A stretch of 8,787 nucleotides of DNA from Candidatus Uhrbacteria bacterium RIFOXYA2_FULL_40_9 (GCA_001791615.1 MGEY01000027.1:1-8787), one strand, 5' to 3'; positions 1 to 5,700 are shown, numbered from the stretch's first letter. The notes: generated by a model not told the origin, from the sequence alone. Numbers and translations: made by a program.

Positions 1-1491
1 TTCATGCTTAACTCCCTCTCTCCTGAGTAATTCACTTAGGAGTTCATTTTTCTCAACAGACACTGTTCCAACAAGAATCGGTTGTCCCTTTTCTTGAAGC
101 TCTTTTATTTCACGAATAACCGCTTTGAATTTTCCTAGTTCACTTTTATAAACACGATCATTCAAATCATGACGACAAATAGGAAGATGCGTAGGAACTT
201 CTGTAACTTCCAATCCGTAGGTATTAGCAAATTCTTCCGCCTCTGTAATGGCTGTTCCGGTCATTCCAGACAATTTATTATACATACGGAATAAATTCTG
301 AAACGTGATTGTTGCTAATGTTTGACTTTCACGTTTAATGTCCACACCTTCTTTTGCTTCAATGGCTTGATGAATTCCTTCTGAAAAACGACGACCAGGC
401 ATCAATCGACCAGTAAACTCATCAACAATGATGATTTCTTTGTCTTTGATGACATAATGGACATCAAGTTGATACAACGCTTTTGCGCGAAGCGCTGAAT
501 CTGCATAATGTTGAAGGTTTCCTGCATCTGTAGCATAAAGATTTTCAATTCCTAGTGCTTTCTCAATCTTATGTATTCCGGATTCTGTAAGAGTTGCCGT
601 GCGCATTTTTTCATCAATGTTGAAATCTTCATTTTCAATTAACTGCTTAATAATGTGAGCAAATTGAACATATAATTTGTTCGATTCTTCTGCTGGAGCT
701 GAGATGATAAGTGGCGTGCGCGCTTCATCGATCAAGATAGAATCGACTTCATCGATGATGGCATAATGAAGTTCGTCACGCATGACACGCTCTTCCATCT
801 TTGGAGCCATGTTATCTCGAAGATAATCAAATCCAAACTCGTTATTTGTTCCGTAGGTAATATCTGCTTTATAGGCTGCAGAACGATGTTCTGCAGGATG
901 AAGATAATCCGTTTGCACTTTGAAAGATCCAAGAGTGTCGCGTTCTTCATCTACTTTTTGTTCTTCTTTGCTCCCCTCTTTCAAGAGATATTCAGGATCA
1001 TAAAGAAAAGCTCCATCATGCTGAATGCAGCCAACAGTAAGCCCAAGAGCATGATAGATTTGTCCCATCCAAACAGTATCACGACGAGCAAGGTAATCAT
1101 TCACTGTCACCACATGGACTCCTTTTCCTGTCAGAGCATTTAAATAGATTGCACAAGTGGAAGTGAGAGTCTTTCCTTCTCCCGTACGCATCTCAGCAAT
1201 GCCTCCACGATGAAGCACAATTCCCCCCATAAGCTGAACATCAAAATGCCTTTGTCCAATTTGTCGTTTTGCTACTTCACGTACAACAGCAAAGGCTTCA
1301 CAAAGAAGATCATCCGTTGTCTCACCTTGTGCAAGACGATCTTGAAATTCTTTTGTTTTTCCGTAGAGCTGTTCGTCTGAAAGCTGTGCCACAATGCTTT
1401 CAAAAGCATTAATTTTCTCAACATCTTTTCGAAGACCTTCCAATACCTTTTTGTTTGGATCACCAAAAAACTTTTGATAGAGTTTTTGCAT
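1..1491 (-). CDS. secA: Protein translocase ATPase SecA, N-terminal 497 residues (C-terminus outside window)
   Basis: SecA is the cytosolic motor that binds the SecYEG channel and uses ATP to push unfolded preproteins across the membrane. The frame is open from the ATG at 1491 to the left edge with no stop. It starts MQKLYQKFFGD, then INAFE and LSDEQL, as SecA N-termini do. Visible landmarks are Walker A MRTGEGKT at residues 101-108, VNDYLARRD at 130-138, TYGTNNEFGFDYLRDN at 212-227, the DEVD box at 247-250 with ILIDEARTPLIISAP following, VDEFTGRLMPGRRFSEG at 356-372 and SGMTGTA at 408-414. It ends in NBD2 (GTVSVEKNE, then GVKHE). Residues about 160-205 are an insertion compared with the usual spacing between the VGCIQHD and AAYKADITYG segments. 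No Shine-Dalgarno precedes the ATG; a promoter-like pair places the transcript start within a few bases of it. The identification is secure. Other starts are unlikely because the N-terminus aligns well. Confidence 0.97.
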   Translation of the reverse strand, partial: MQKLYQKFFGDPNKKVLEGLRKDVEKINAFESIVAQLSDEQLYGKTKEFQDRLAQGETTDDLLCEAFAVVREVAKRQIGQRHFDVQLMGGIVLHRGGIAEMRTGEGKTLTSTCAIYLNALTGKGVHVVTVNDYLARRDTVWMGQIYHALGLTVGCIQHDGAFLYDPEYLLKEGSKEEQKVDEERDTLGSFKVQTDYLHPAEHRSAAYKADITYGTNNEFGFDYLRDNMAPKMEERVMRDELHYAIIDEVDSILIDEARTPLIISAPAEESNKLYVQFAHIIKQLIENEDFNIDEKMRTATLTESGIHKIEKALGIENLYATDAGNLQHYADSALRAKALYQLDVHYVIKDKEIIIVDEFTGRLMPGRRFSEGIHQAIEAKEGVDIKRESQTLATITFQNLFRMYNKLSGMTGTAITEAEEFANTYGLEVTEVPTHLPICRHDLNDRVYKSELGKFKAVIREIKELQEKGQPILVGTVSVEKNELLSELLRREGVKHE

Positions 1492-1500
1492 ACAGGCAAA

Positions 1501-1529
1501 ATTATGCGTCTTTTTTTGAAAAATTGCAA
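1501..1529 (-). promoter_or_regulatory. Putative secA promoter, near-leaderless
   Basis: On the minus strand a -35-like TTGCAA (1524-1529) is separated by 17 bases from a -10-like CATAAT (1501-1506). Only nine bases separate the -10 box from the secA ATG at 1491, so initiation at the usual distance would give a leader of about 0-3 bases. The absence of a Shine-Dalgarno sequence agrees with this. Inferred from consensus and spacing only. Confidence 0.5.
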
Positions 1530-1539
1530 CGAAGATCCT

Positions 1540-1569
1540 TTGATATTGACAATATTATTCCATTATAAT
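1540..1569 (+). promoter_or_regulatory. Promoter of tRNA-Trp
   Basis: A perfect TATAAT -10 box (1564-1569) is preceded at 18 bases by TTGATA (1540-1545), five of six bases of the -35 consensus. Initiation near 1576 would leave about 13 bases before the mature tRNA 5' end at 1589. A nearby TTGACA at 1546-1551 is only 12 bases from the TATAAT, too close to pair with it. Confidence 0.65.
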
Positions 1570-1588
1570 AAGGTTTCCTCGTTACTGC

Positions 1589-1664
1589 ACCGGCGTAGCT
1601 CAATTGGTAGAGCAGCGGATTCCAAATCCGAAGGTTGCGGGTTCAACCCCTGTCGCCGGTGCCA
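1589..1664 (+). tRNA. tRNA-Trp (anticodon CCA)
   Basis: This is a full 76-nt cloverleaf. Acceptor ACCGGCG pairs with CGCCGGT (7 bp), the D stem is GCTC/GAGC, the anticodon loop is TTCCAAA with anticodon CCA, and the T stem GCGGG/CCTGT flanks TTCAACC. It has discriminator G and an encoded CCA end. It decodes UGG. Position 27-43 is a G-A mismatch, so the anticodon stem has four standard pairs. The GCCA end and CCA anticodon match what the T-box leader at 5640-5367 appears to recognise, so this tRNA is the probable ligand of that riboswitch and the substrate of TrpS encoded at 7406-8620. Confidence 0.97.
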
Positions 1665-1676
1665 TTCTTCTTTTCT

Positions 1677-1708
1677 GTCCCTGGGTCACTCCTGGGGCTT
1701 TTCTTTTA
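1677..1708 (+). terminator. Possible weak terminator after tRNA-Trp
   Basis: GTCCC (1677-1681) can pair with GGGGC (1694-1698), with a further GG/CC inside after a U-U mismatch, followed by TTTTCTTTTA. The stem is imperfect. A separate promoter before tRNA-Lys agrees with transcription ending here, but the hairpin is modest. Confidence 0.4.
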
Positions 1709-1753
1709 TAAAAGGCTTTTTTCGGTTTTATCTAGCAATATCTAGCGAATACC

Positions 1754-1782
1754 TTGACAAAATCGTCATTTTCTTGCATACT
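1754..1782 (+). promoter_or_regulatory. Promoter of tRNA-Lys
   Basis: Consensus -35 TTGACA (1754-1759), a 17-base spacer and CATACT (1777-1782, four of six) as -10. Initiation near 1789 would give about a dozen bases of 5' precursor before the tRNA at 1801. Just upstream, the octamer TATCTAGC is repeated at 1729-1736 and 1739-1746, ten bases apart. Confidence 0.65.
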
Positions 1783-1800
1783 GCTTAGTTCATTCTTTGT

Positions 1801-1876
<76 letters not shown>

Positions 1877-1882
1877 TCAATT

Positions 1883-1920
1883 CCTCCTCGTGTACGACAC
1901 ATGAGGAGGTTTTCTTTTTA
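1883..1920 (+). terminator. Intrinsic terminator of tRNA-Lys
   Basis: CCTCCTC (1883-1889) pairs perfectly with GAGGAGG (1903-1909), and the inner GTGT/ACAC extends the stem past a two-base bulge. The hairpin is followed directly by TTTTCTTTTTA (1910-1920). This is a strong Rho-independent terminator seven bases after the tRNA CCA end. Confidence 0.85.
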
Positions 1921-1921
1921 T

Positions 1922-1950
1922 TTGACAAAATGATTATTTCGAGAAAATAT
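1922..1950 (+). promoter_or_regulatory. Putative promoter of the DMT permease
   Basis: A perfect -35 TTGACA (1922-1927) directly follows the tRNA-Lys terminator. The -10 element is weak: an AT-rich AAATAT at 1945-1950 with a 17-base spacer is the best placed. If used, transcription would start near 1957, downstream of the ATG at 1949-1951, which favours the internal ATG at 1979 as the true start. Confidence 0.45.
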
Positions 1951-1966
1951 GGCCGAAGTTCCTTAC

Positions 1967-1972
1967 AAGGAG
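1967..1972 (+). promoter_or_regulatory. Ribosome binding site deciding the permease start
   Basis: AAGGAG lies six bases before the ATG at 1979. The in-frame ATG at 1949 has no comparable sequence in front of it. This moves the start ten codons inside the longest open frame. Confidence 0.85.
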
Positions 1973-1978
1973 ATATAC

Positions 1979-3043
1979 ATGGAAAAGTATTTTGCCCTTG
2001 AACGCAAACACATTTTCCCTCTTATTCTAACCCTTGCAGCCACGATCGGTTTTGGAACAGCCTATCTTGTCTACCGGAATGGCGTGATGCAAGAGGGACA
2101 AGTGGTCTTCCCTATTAGTGCAACCGTCTTTTGGTTCATGCTATTTGGAGCCCTAGCAACCTTACCTATTTCTCTCTTCAATCCGAAGATCAAACAATTC
2201 ACTTCCTCACCATCGAGTTCTATTGATCCTCATCAAACCTTGATTGATTCTCTTAAACGGATTTGGGAAAAAGACCTTTCTGAAACTGTTTTGCTAGATA
2301 GTATTCTCTTTACGATTCAATTCGCACTGACAATCTATGCTCTTTCTGAAAAGAAACCAGGAATCGTCTTAATTGTTGTGCTCACACAAGCCCTCAGACC
2401 AGCGCTTATTTCTCTTGGATCGAATATCTATGTGAAGGAACGACTTCACCCTTATTCGCTTTTCTGGCTAGGTCTGGGATTGGCAATTCTAGGTGTCTTT
2501 GTTTATCAATGTGATTTCTCTCAGACAACTATTTTTGCTTTTGATCGAACCTTCTGGCTTACTGCTTGTTTGGTCGTTGTCTCTTCTTCACAAACGATTG
2601 TGCAAGGACGCTATCGTCGCAAGCATGGCATTCAATCTATTTACCCTATGACGATTGTCTTAACGATTGGGACTATCTTCAGTTTCTTCTGGATGTTGAC
2701 TGCCTGTCATGGACAGATTGCTGTTCCCCCAAATGGAACGATTTGGTTTGCCGTTATCTACCTTGGTGTTGTGCCATCGGGAATATGTAAACTTTTTCAG
2801 GTCATCTCCGAAGAATCAATGAGTATGCAACAAACAAATACCATTGTCAGTACCTCTACCTTTTTCGTTATCTTGGTAAGTTATGTCAGTTCGCATGTCC
2901 TTTTCCCTTTCCATGAACTTTTTTACACCCCCCTTCCAAATAGAATGACTCAATGGATAGGAATTTCTCTCACGTTTGTCGGAATTTTGATCACTATTCT
3001 TCTTGTAAAACGAATCAAGGAGAAAAAAGAAAAAACCTCCTAA
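1979..3043 (+). CDS. EamA/DMT-superfamily permease, about ten transmembrane helices
   Basis: This is a 354-residue integral membrane protein. About ten hydrophobic stretches can be seen, near residues 13-32, 43-66, 105-122, 128-150, 160-177, 190-207, 220-241, 254-272, 288-308 and 325-343. The two halves resemble each other, as in EamA-domain carriers of the drug/metabolite transporter superfamily. The first half carries the typical pattern of a conserved ERL (residues 154-156) just before a helix ending in LGLAILGVFV, and the second half ends in a similar WIGISLTFVGILI helix. A hydrophilic loop lies at about 70-104, and the tail KRIKEKKEKTS is lysine-rich, as expected for a cytosolic end. Such carriers move amino acids, nucleotide precursors or other small metabolites; the substrate cannot be read from sequence. 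The gene stands alone, with its own ribosome binding site, and converges on the BtpA gene. Confidence 0.75.
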   Translation: MEKYFALERKHIFPLILTLAATIGFGTAYLVYRNGVMQEGQVVFPISATVFWFMLFGALATLPISLFNPKIKQFTSSPSSSIDPHQTLIDSLKRIWEKDLSETVLLDSILFTIQFALTIYALSEKKPGIVLIVVLTQALRPALISLGSNIYVKERLHPYSLFWLGLGLAILGVFVYQCDFSQTTIFAFDRTFWLTACLVVVSSSQTIVQGRYRRKHGIQSIYPMTIVLTIGTIFSFFWMLTACHGQIAVPPNGTIWFAVIYLGVVPSGICKLFQVISEESMSMQQTNTIVSTSTFFVILVSYVSSHVLFPFHELFYTPLPNRMTQWIGISLTFVGILITILLVKRIKEKKEKTS

Positions 3044-3054
3044 AAAAGGAGGTT
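3034..3054. terminator. Bidirectional intrinsic terminator between permease and BtpA genes
   Basis: AACCTCC (3034-3040) and GGAGGTT (3048-3054) form a perfect 7-bp stem. On the plus strand it is followed by CTTTTG. On the minus strand it is followed by a long T-rich stretch (complement of the A-run at about 3019-3033), so it can end both converging transcripts. The permease stop codon TAA (3041-3043) lies in the loop. Confidence 0.85.
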
Positions 3055-3070
3055 CTTTTGTTATATGAAA

Positions 3071-3898
3071 TTAGCCCCTTTCCTGTCTGGCTGCCTTCAT
3101 AAAACGAGCAATGGCCTCAGGGCTGTAGCGAACTTCAGGACCCACAATATTTGGTTTCCCCTTCTCTTCAATACCAACCTTTTCCTTAAAAGCTGTGCCA
3201 ACAATACTTCCATTCAAATAAGGTTTAAAATCCTTCAAATTTTCAGGGGTCATGCCACTTCCCGTCAGAACAAGGCAGTGACCATCGGCAACATGATGGG
3301 CTTGTGCGCATTGCTCCACGCTTGGCGGATCGCCTGTCCAAGAACCAGTCACAATAACTCCATCAGCACCCTGCTCCCTCGCTTCTTTTACAGATTCAAT
3401 AAAAGGTCTGGGATGAAGCATAGTCGCATGTTTGACTTGGACATCCGCAAGCAGAAGCACTTCTTCAGCGTCAAGTTCTTTTCGTGTCTCAAGAACCTTT
3501 TTTGGATCTGCCAAAAATGTGCCATAAACGGTTTCAACAGAATCGACAAAGACAGGCACCCGAACCATCATGCCACCATACTTGTGACACATCTCAAATC
3601 CGAAACGATAATCATTCCAGAGCGGGGCAATTCCCCAAAGGACCGTTGTCTCAGGAACTAATTCTTGTAAAAGTTCTTCAAAATGTCTTGCAACAGTATT
3701 TGGTAACTGAGAAAATTTTGGTGTGTCAAAATTATTCTCAAACATGACCATATCCACCCCGCCTTCTAACAACATCGCGAGGTCTTGTTTAGCTCGTTCT
3801 AAAACGATCTCTTTCCCTTCGTATCCATCTGATCCCTCAAGCGGTGAAAAATGGACCATACCAATAGTGACAAAATGTGAAAATATTTCATGTTTCAT
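3071..3898 (-). CDS. BtpA/SgcQ-family TIM-barrel protein
   Basis: This 275-residue protein matches the BtpA family: GMVH at residues 13-16 near the first strand, GGVDMVMFEN at 46-55, NFDTPKF at 56-62, the family hallmark ADVQVKHA at 151-158, VTGSWTGDPP at 183-192 and LTGSGMTPEN at 211-220, then GSIVGTAFK. The length is normal. BtpA was named for its effect on photosystem I in a cyanobacterium and SgcQ sits in an E. coli sugar-catabolism cluster, but the reaction is not known. The fold groups with ribulose-phosphate-binding barrels, so a phosphorylated sugar or phosphoribosyl compound is a fair guess for the ligand. The ATG at 3898 is the only sensible start. It has no Shine-Dalgarno; a -10 box lies eight bases upstream. 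It follows the TrpD-like gene by 25 bases on the same strand, with a terminator between. Confidence 0.88.
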   Translation of the reverse strand: MKHEIFSHFVTIGMVHFSPLEGSDGYEGKEIVLERAKQDLAMLLEGGVDMVMFENNFDTPKFSQLPNTVARHFEELLQELVPETTVLWGIAPLWNDYRFGFEMCHKYGGMMVRVPVFVDSVETVYGTFLADPKKVLETRKELDAEEVLLLADVQVKHATMLHPRPFIESVKEAREQGADGVIVTGSWTGDPPSVEQCAQAHHVADGHCLVLTGSGMTPENLKDFKPYLNGSIVGTAFKEKVGIEEKGKPNIVGPEVRYSPEAIARFMKAARQERG

Positions 3899-3906
3899 AT
3901 GATCTT

Positions 3907-3934
3907 ATTATAAAAAAAGGGCGTTATTTTGCAA
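3907..3934 (-). promoter_or_regulatory. Putative leaderless promoter of the BtpA-family gene
   Basis: On the minus strand TTGCAA (3929-3934) lies 16 bases before a perfect TATAAT (3907-3912), and the ATG follows after eight bases. Transcription would start at or within two bases of the start codon. The -35 sits in the preceding gene's terminator hairpin and the spacer is largely its U-tract. The same TTGCAA box and spacing occur before secA. Confidence 0.6.
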
Positions 3935-3939
3935 CGCCC
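3912..3939 (-). terminator. Intrinsic terminator of the TrpD-like gene
   Basis: On the minus strand GGGCGTT (3939-3933) pairs with AACGCCC (3925-3919), a perfect 7-bp stem with loop GCAAAAT, followed by seven Ts (3918-3912). The stop codon TAA (3926-3924) is inside the hairpin. Leaky termination would still allow transcription into the BtpA gene. Confidence 0.85.
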
Positions 3940-5309
3940 AAAGACAACTGTTGCGTCAGTTGTGCATATTTCTCCAAGTAAGCAACTACACGACCGCTCA
4001 CAATCTGCTCATGACAACGTGTAAAACAAGACTTAAGGGCATCTTGATCTGGTCCTTTCTCAGAAAGACTCACGTCATCATCCATCATTTCGACAAGATA
4101 TAAACCAAGAGCTGCATTCATCGCAAGAAGGTCAACCAATTGGCGCTCATCAAGCACACCTTGTAAAACATCATGATTTGCTTGCATGATGACATCATGG
4201 TCATTTTTAATGAAAGGCGCGTGTGGATGGTGAAATTTCACTCCGAATCGCCCTGGTGTCACCAAGTGTGTGCCAACAGAACGTCCATGCTGAACAAAAG
4301 CTACAGCGGAAGCGATGGGTGAAAGCTCATCAAGAACAATATTGTCACGCAACCAATTTCTGTTTTCAATCATACCATCCTCAGTAGGACGAGCGCCAAG
4401 ACCAGCAACAATAGCAGCATTTCCAACGCTGAATACCCCCATCTCATTGAGAATCTGATAGGCTTCGGCCACAATGCTAGGATGTAGCTTATCATTCACT
4501 CCAAGAATTTTGTCCAAACGTGTCCGTGCCTTGATGGGTGGAGTCATAGGTCCAATCACATGGTTAATCGTTTCCCGCCTTGGTTGAAGATGAGAAAGAT
4601 CATGAACTGTTTTCCAAGCATGTGCATCAGTGAAATGAAAAGCTTGTTCAGCAAGTATTAGCTGTACATCTACATCGGGAATATCTACCCTTACACCAAG
4701 CTCTTCGATGGCATTGGTGGATCCAACAGGCGAAGTGTTTCCGTACGAGCCGTGTTTGGCTGTCTTCACACCAAGACTAGCAAGAACCAATGCAGAGAGA
4801 GTCGAACCGTTGATTGTTTTTCTCGGAATCTCCTCACCGTTGAGTTTCACTCCACGATCTCCTCCCATCCCGCAGGTCTCAATCACTCGATCACCATAAT
4901 CTGGAAACCGCATAACATCCATCATAGTCGCCGTGACCATTCCTGCTATCTCGAATGGCGTGATTCGATCCCAAGCTTCCTTCATGGCATAGCTGGAGAG
5001 AAGTTCGCGAGCAGCAAGACGATCACCTTCAGCACCAAAACTTTCAAGACCAGAAAGCACAGAACTTGCCAAACGACCATTTGAAGCTCTCAGTGCATAA
5101 CACATCAGAACAAAGGCTTCTTTGAATTTAAGATGCCGACGAAGTGAGGTTGCAACCAAATCACGATAGGTCATAGTCCCAAGGTGCTCAAGCATGCGTT
5201 TTTGCACATCTAAAAGTCCGGTGACTTTGTACAGAGATTCACGCATATCAATTTTACCCGCATATCCTGGACCAAGATCAACGATCGTGATTTTTTGTCC
5301 TTGTCCCAT
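3924..5309 (-). CDS. TrpD-like phosphoribosyltransferase (anthranilate phosphoribosyltransferase family), T-box controlled
   Basis: This 461-residue protein belongs to the TrpD/glycosyltransferase-3 fold. TrpD joins PRPP and anthranilate in the second committed step of tryptophan synthesis. Family motifs appear in order: helical-domain signature ITPFEIAG (116-123); glycine loop CGMGGD (146-151, usually GTGGD); INGST (166-170, usually FNIST); KHG (185-187); VGSTNAIEELGV (195-206, usually SGSADVLEALGV); PRRETINHVIGPMTPP (243-258, usually R..LG.RTIFN.LGPL.NP); and LDELS (326-330), the metal-binding DE pair. The glycine loop is about 65 residues further in than in ordinary TrpD (about 340 residues), so there is an N-terminal extension. 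The SxxGTAD pattern of thymidine or AMP phosphorylases is absent. Key PRPP and metal residues survive, but the substrate may not be anthranilate. AGGAGG four bases before the ATG at 5309 sets the start. The T-box leader ties expression to tryptophanyl-tRNA charging. Confidence 0.85.
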   Translation of the reverse strand: MGQGQKITIVDLGPGYAGKIDMRESLYKVTGLLDVQKRMLEHLGTMTYRDLVATSLRRHLKFKEAFVLMCYALRASNGRLASSVLSGLESFGAEGDRLAARELLSSYAMKEAWDRITPFEIAGMVTATMMDVMRFPDYGDRVIETCGMGGDRGVKLNGEEIPRKTINGSTLSALVLASLGVKTAKHGSYGNTSPVGSTNAIEELGVRVDIPDVDVQLILAEQAFHFTDAHAWKTVHDLSHLQPRRETINHVIGPMTPPIKARTRLDKILGVNDKLHPSIVAEAYQILNEMGVFSVGNAAIVAGLGARPTEDGMIENRNWLRDNIVLDELSPIASAVAFVQHGRSVGTHLVTPGRFGVKFHHPHAPFIKNDHDVIMQANHDVLQGVLDERQLVDLLAMNAALGLYLVEMMDDDVSLSEKGPDQDALKSCFTRCHEQIVSGRVVAYLEKYAQLTQQLSLGVAK

Positions 5310-5313
5310 GTTT

Positions 5314-5319
5314 CCTCCT
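5314..5319 (-). promoter_or_regulatory. Ribosome binding site deciding the TrpD-like start
   Basis: AGGAGG is followed after four bases by the ATG at 5309. The in-frame ATG ten codons upstream (5339) has only GGAG three bases before it, and that GGAG is buried in the hairpin at 5341-5358, so the downstream start is preferred. Confidence 0.75.
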
Positions 5320-5340
5320 GGAGAAATTTGAAAGAACATT

Positions 5341-5358
5341 TACTCCACAAGTGGAGTA
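5341..5358. repeat. Perfect 18-bp inverted repeat between the T-box terminator and the ribosome binding site
   Basis: TACTCCAC and GTGGAGTA flank a two-base centre. In the transcript this gives a stem of seven to eight pairs just after the T-box terminator, about 20 bases before the ribosome binding site. It has no U-tract of its own. It might be a protein operator in DNA or a structure protecting the mRNA 5' end; nothing visible decides between them. Confidence 0.7.
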
Positions 5359-5366
5359 GGAACCCT

Positions 5367-5424
5367 AACAAAAAGGCCCCATCCTCGCAAGCCTGTCATA
5401 AAAAACAGCCTTGAAAGGACGGGG
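5367..5424 (-). terminator. Regulated terminator of the T-box leader
   Basis: On the minus strand CCCCGTCCT (5424-5416) pairs with AGGATGGGG (5385-5377, one G-U pair). The inner CAAGGCTGT/ACAGGCTTG extends the stem with one mismatch. CCTTTTTGTT follows (5376-5367). The 5' strand of this hairpin includes the CCGTCCTTT needed for the antiterminator, so the two structures exclude each other. Confidence 0.88.
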
Positions 5425-5640
5425 TCTATTCCCGCGATGCCACCTTTCTTCCCAAATAATTGGGCGCTTTCATGCACTCCGTGGATATGCATTATCCCAT
5501 GATTACGGGGGATTCCGGCCGATCACTCATGCAATCGGCATCTCACCAGGCCCATTTTCCCAATGGTGTCAGGCAGGGCTTTCACTATCCCCTACTCGCT
5601 CTTCTGACAGAACAAAGGTACTTTTTCCCAGATCAACGAT
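5370..5640 (-). promoter_or_regulatory. T-box riboswitch, probably tRNA-Trp responsive
   Basis: T-box leaders bind a specific tRNA; when it is uncharged, an antiterminator forms and transcription continues. The conserved T-box AAGGUGGCAUCGCG (5446-5433) differs at two places from the usual AGGGUGGNACCGCG. The antiterminator forms by AAAGG/CCUUU and GCGG/CCGU around the bulge UGGCAUC. The bulge UGGC would pair with a tRNA ending GCCA, which fits tRNA-Trp (discriminator G) and excludes tRNAs with discriminator A. Stem I is visible: base AUCG/CGAU (5640-5637 with 5537-5534), the loop E strands AGUA (5622-5619) and GAA (5559-5557), then UGUCAG/CUGACA, GUAGGG/CCCUGC and an apical loop GAUAGUGAAAG close to the family loop. 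UGG at 5554-5552 is the best specifier candidate, though AUG and AAU overlap the site. Stem III is CCCAA-UUAU-UUGGG (5464-5451). The T-box identity is firm; the amino acid is likely but inferred. Confidence 0.9.
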
Positions 5641-5646
5641 TTTGTA

Positions 5647-5686
5647 ATTGTATATTGACGTTACGTCAGGTAGTTTTTTTCGTCAA
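5647..5686 (-). promoter_or_regulatory. Putative promoter of the T-box leader with an overlapping palindrome
   Basis: A TACAAT box (5652-5647) lies seven bases before the first paired base of Stem I and is the best placed -10, but has no clear -35. An alternative is TTGACG (5686-5681) with a 17-base gap to TAACGT (5663-5658). The perfect 13-bp palindrome TGACGTTACGTCA (5656-5668, read on the plus strand) falls in or next to the core promoter in either reading, a typical place for a repressor site. Confidence 0.45.
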
Positions 5687-5700
5687 GCAAGATGTCCACA

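Noticed and set aside
766..1143. Open frames on the opposite strand or other frames of secA (also 1272-1529 minus and 732-950 minus)
   Set aside because: They are shadows; the secA frame shows unbroken SecA motifs over the same bases and continues to the edge of the window.
1546..1551. TTGACA as the -35 of the tRNA-Trp promoter
   Set aside because: It is only 12 bases from the TATAAT; TTGATA at 1540-1545 has a workable 18-base spacer.
1729..1746. Direct repeat TATCTAGC x2, ten bases apart, before the tRNA-Lys promoter, as a regulatory repeat or array
   Set aside because: Only two short copies; could be chance. No CRISPR, insertion sequence or attachment-site structure was seen anywhere in the window.
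1949..1978. Ten extra N-terminal codons for the permease
   Set aside because: The ATG at 1949 lacks a ribosome binding site and would overlap the promoter, whereas 1979 has AAGGAG at six bases.
3924..5309. Thymidine phosphorylase or AMP phosphorylase
   Set aside because: The phosphorylase SxxGTAD-type motif is absent; KHG, GSTNAIEELG and LDELS follow the TrpD pattern.
5310..5339. Ten extra N-terminal codons for the TrpD-like protein
   Set aside because: The upstream ATG has only a GGAG at three bases, buried in a perfect hairpin; 5309 has AGGAGG at four bases.
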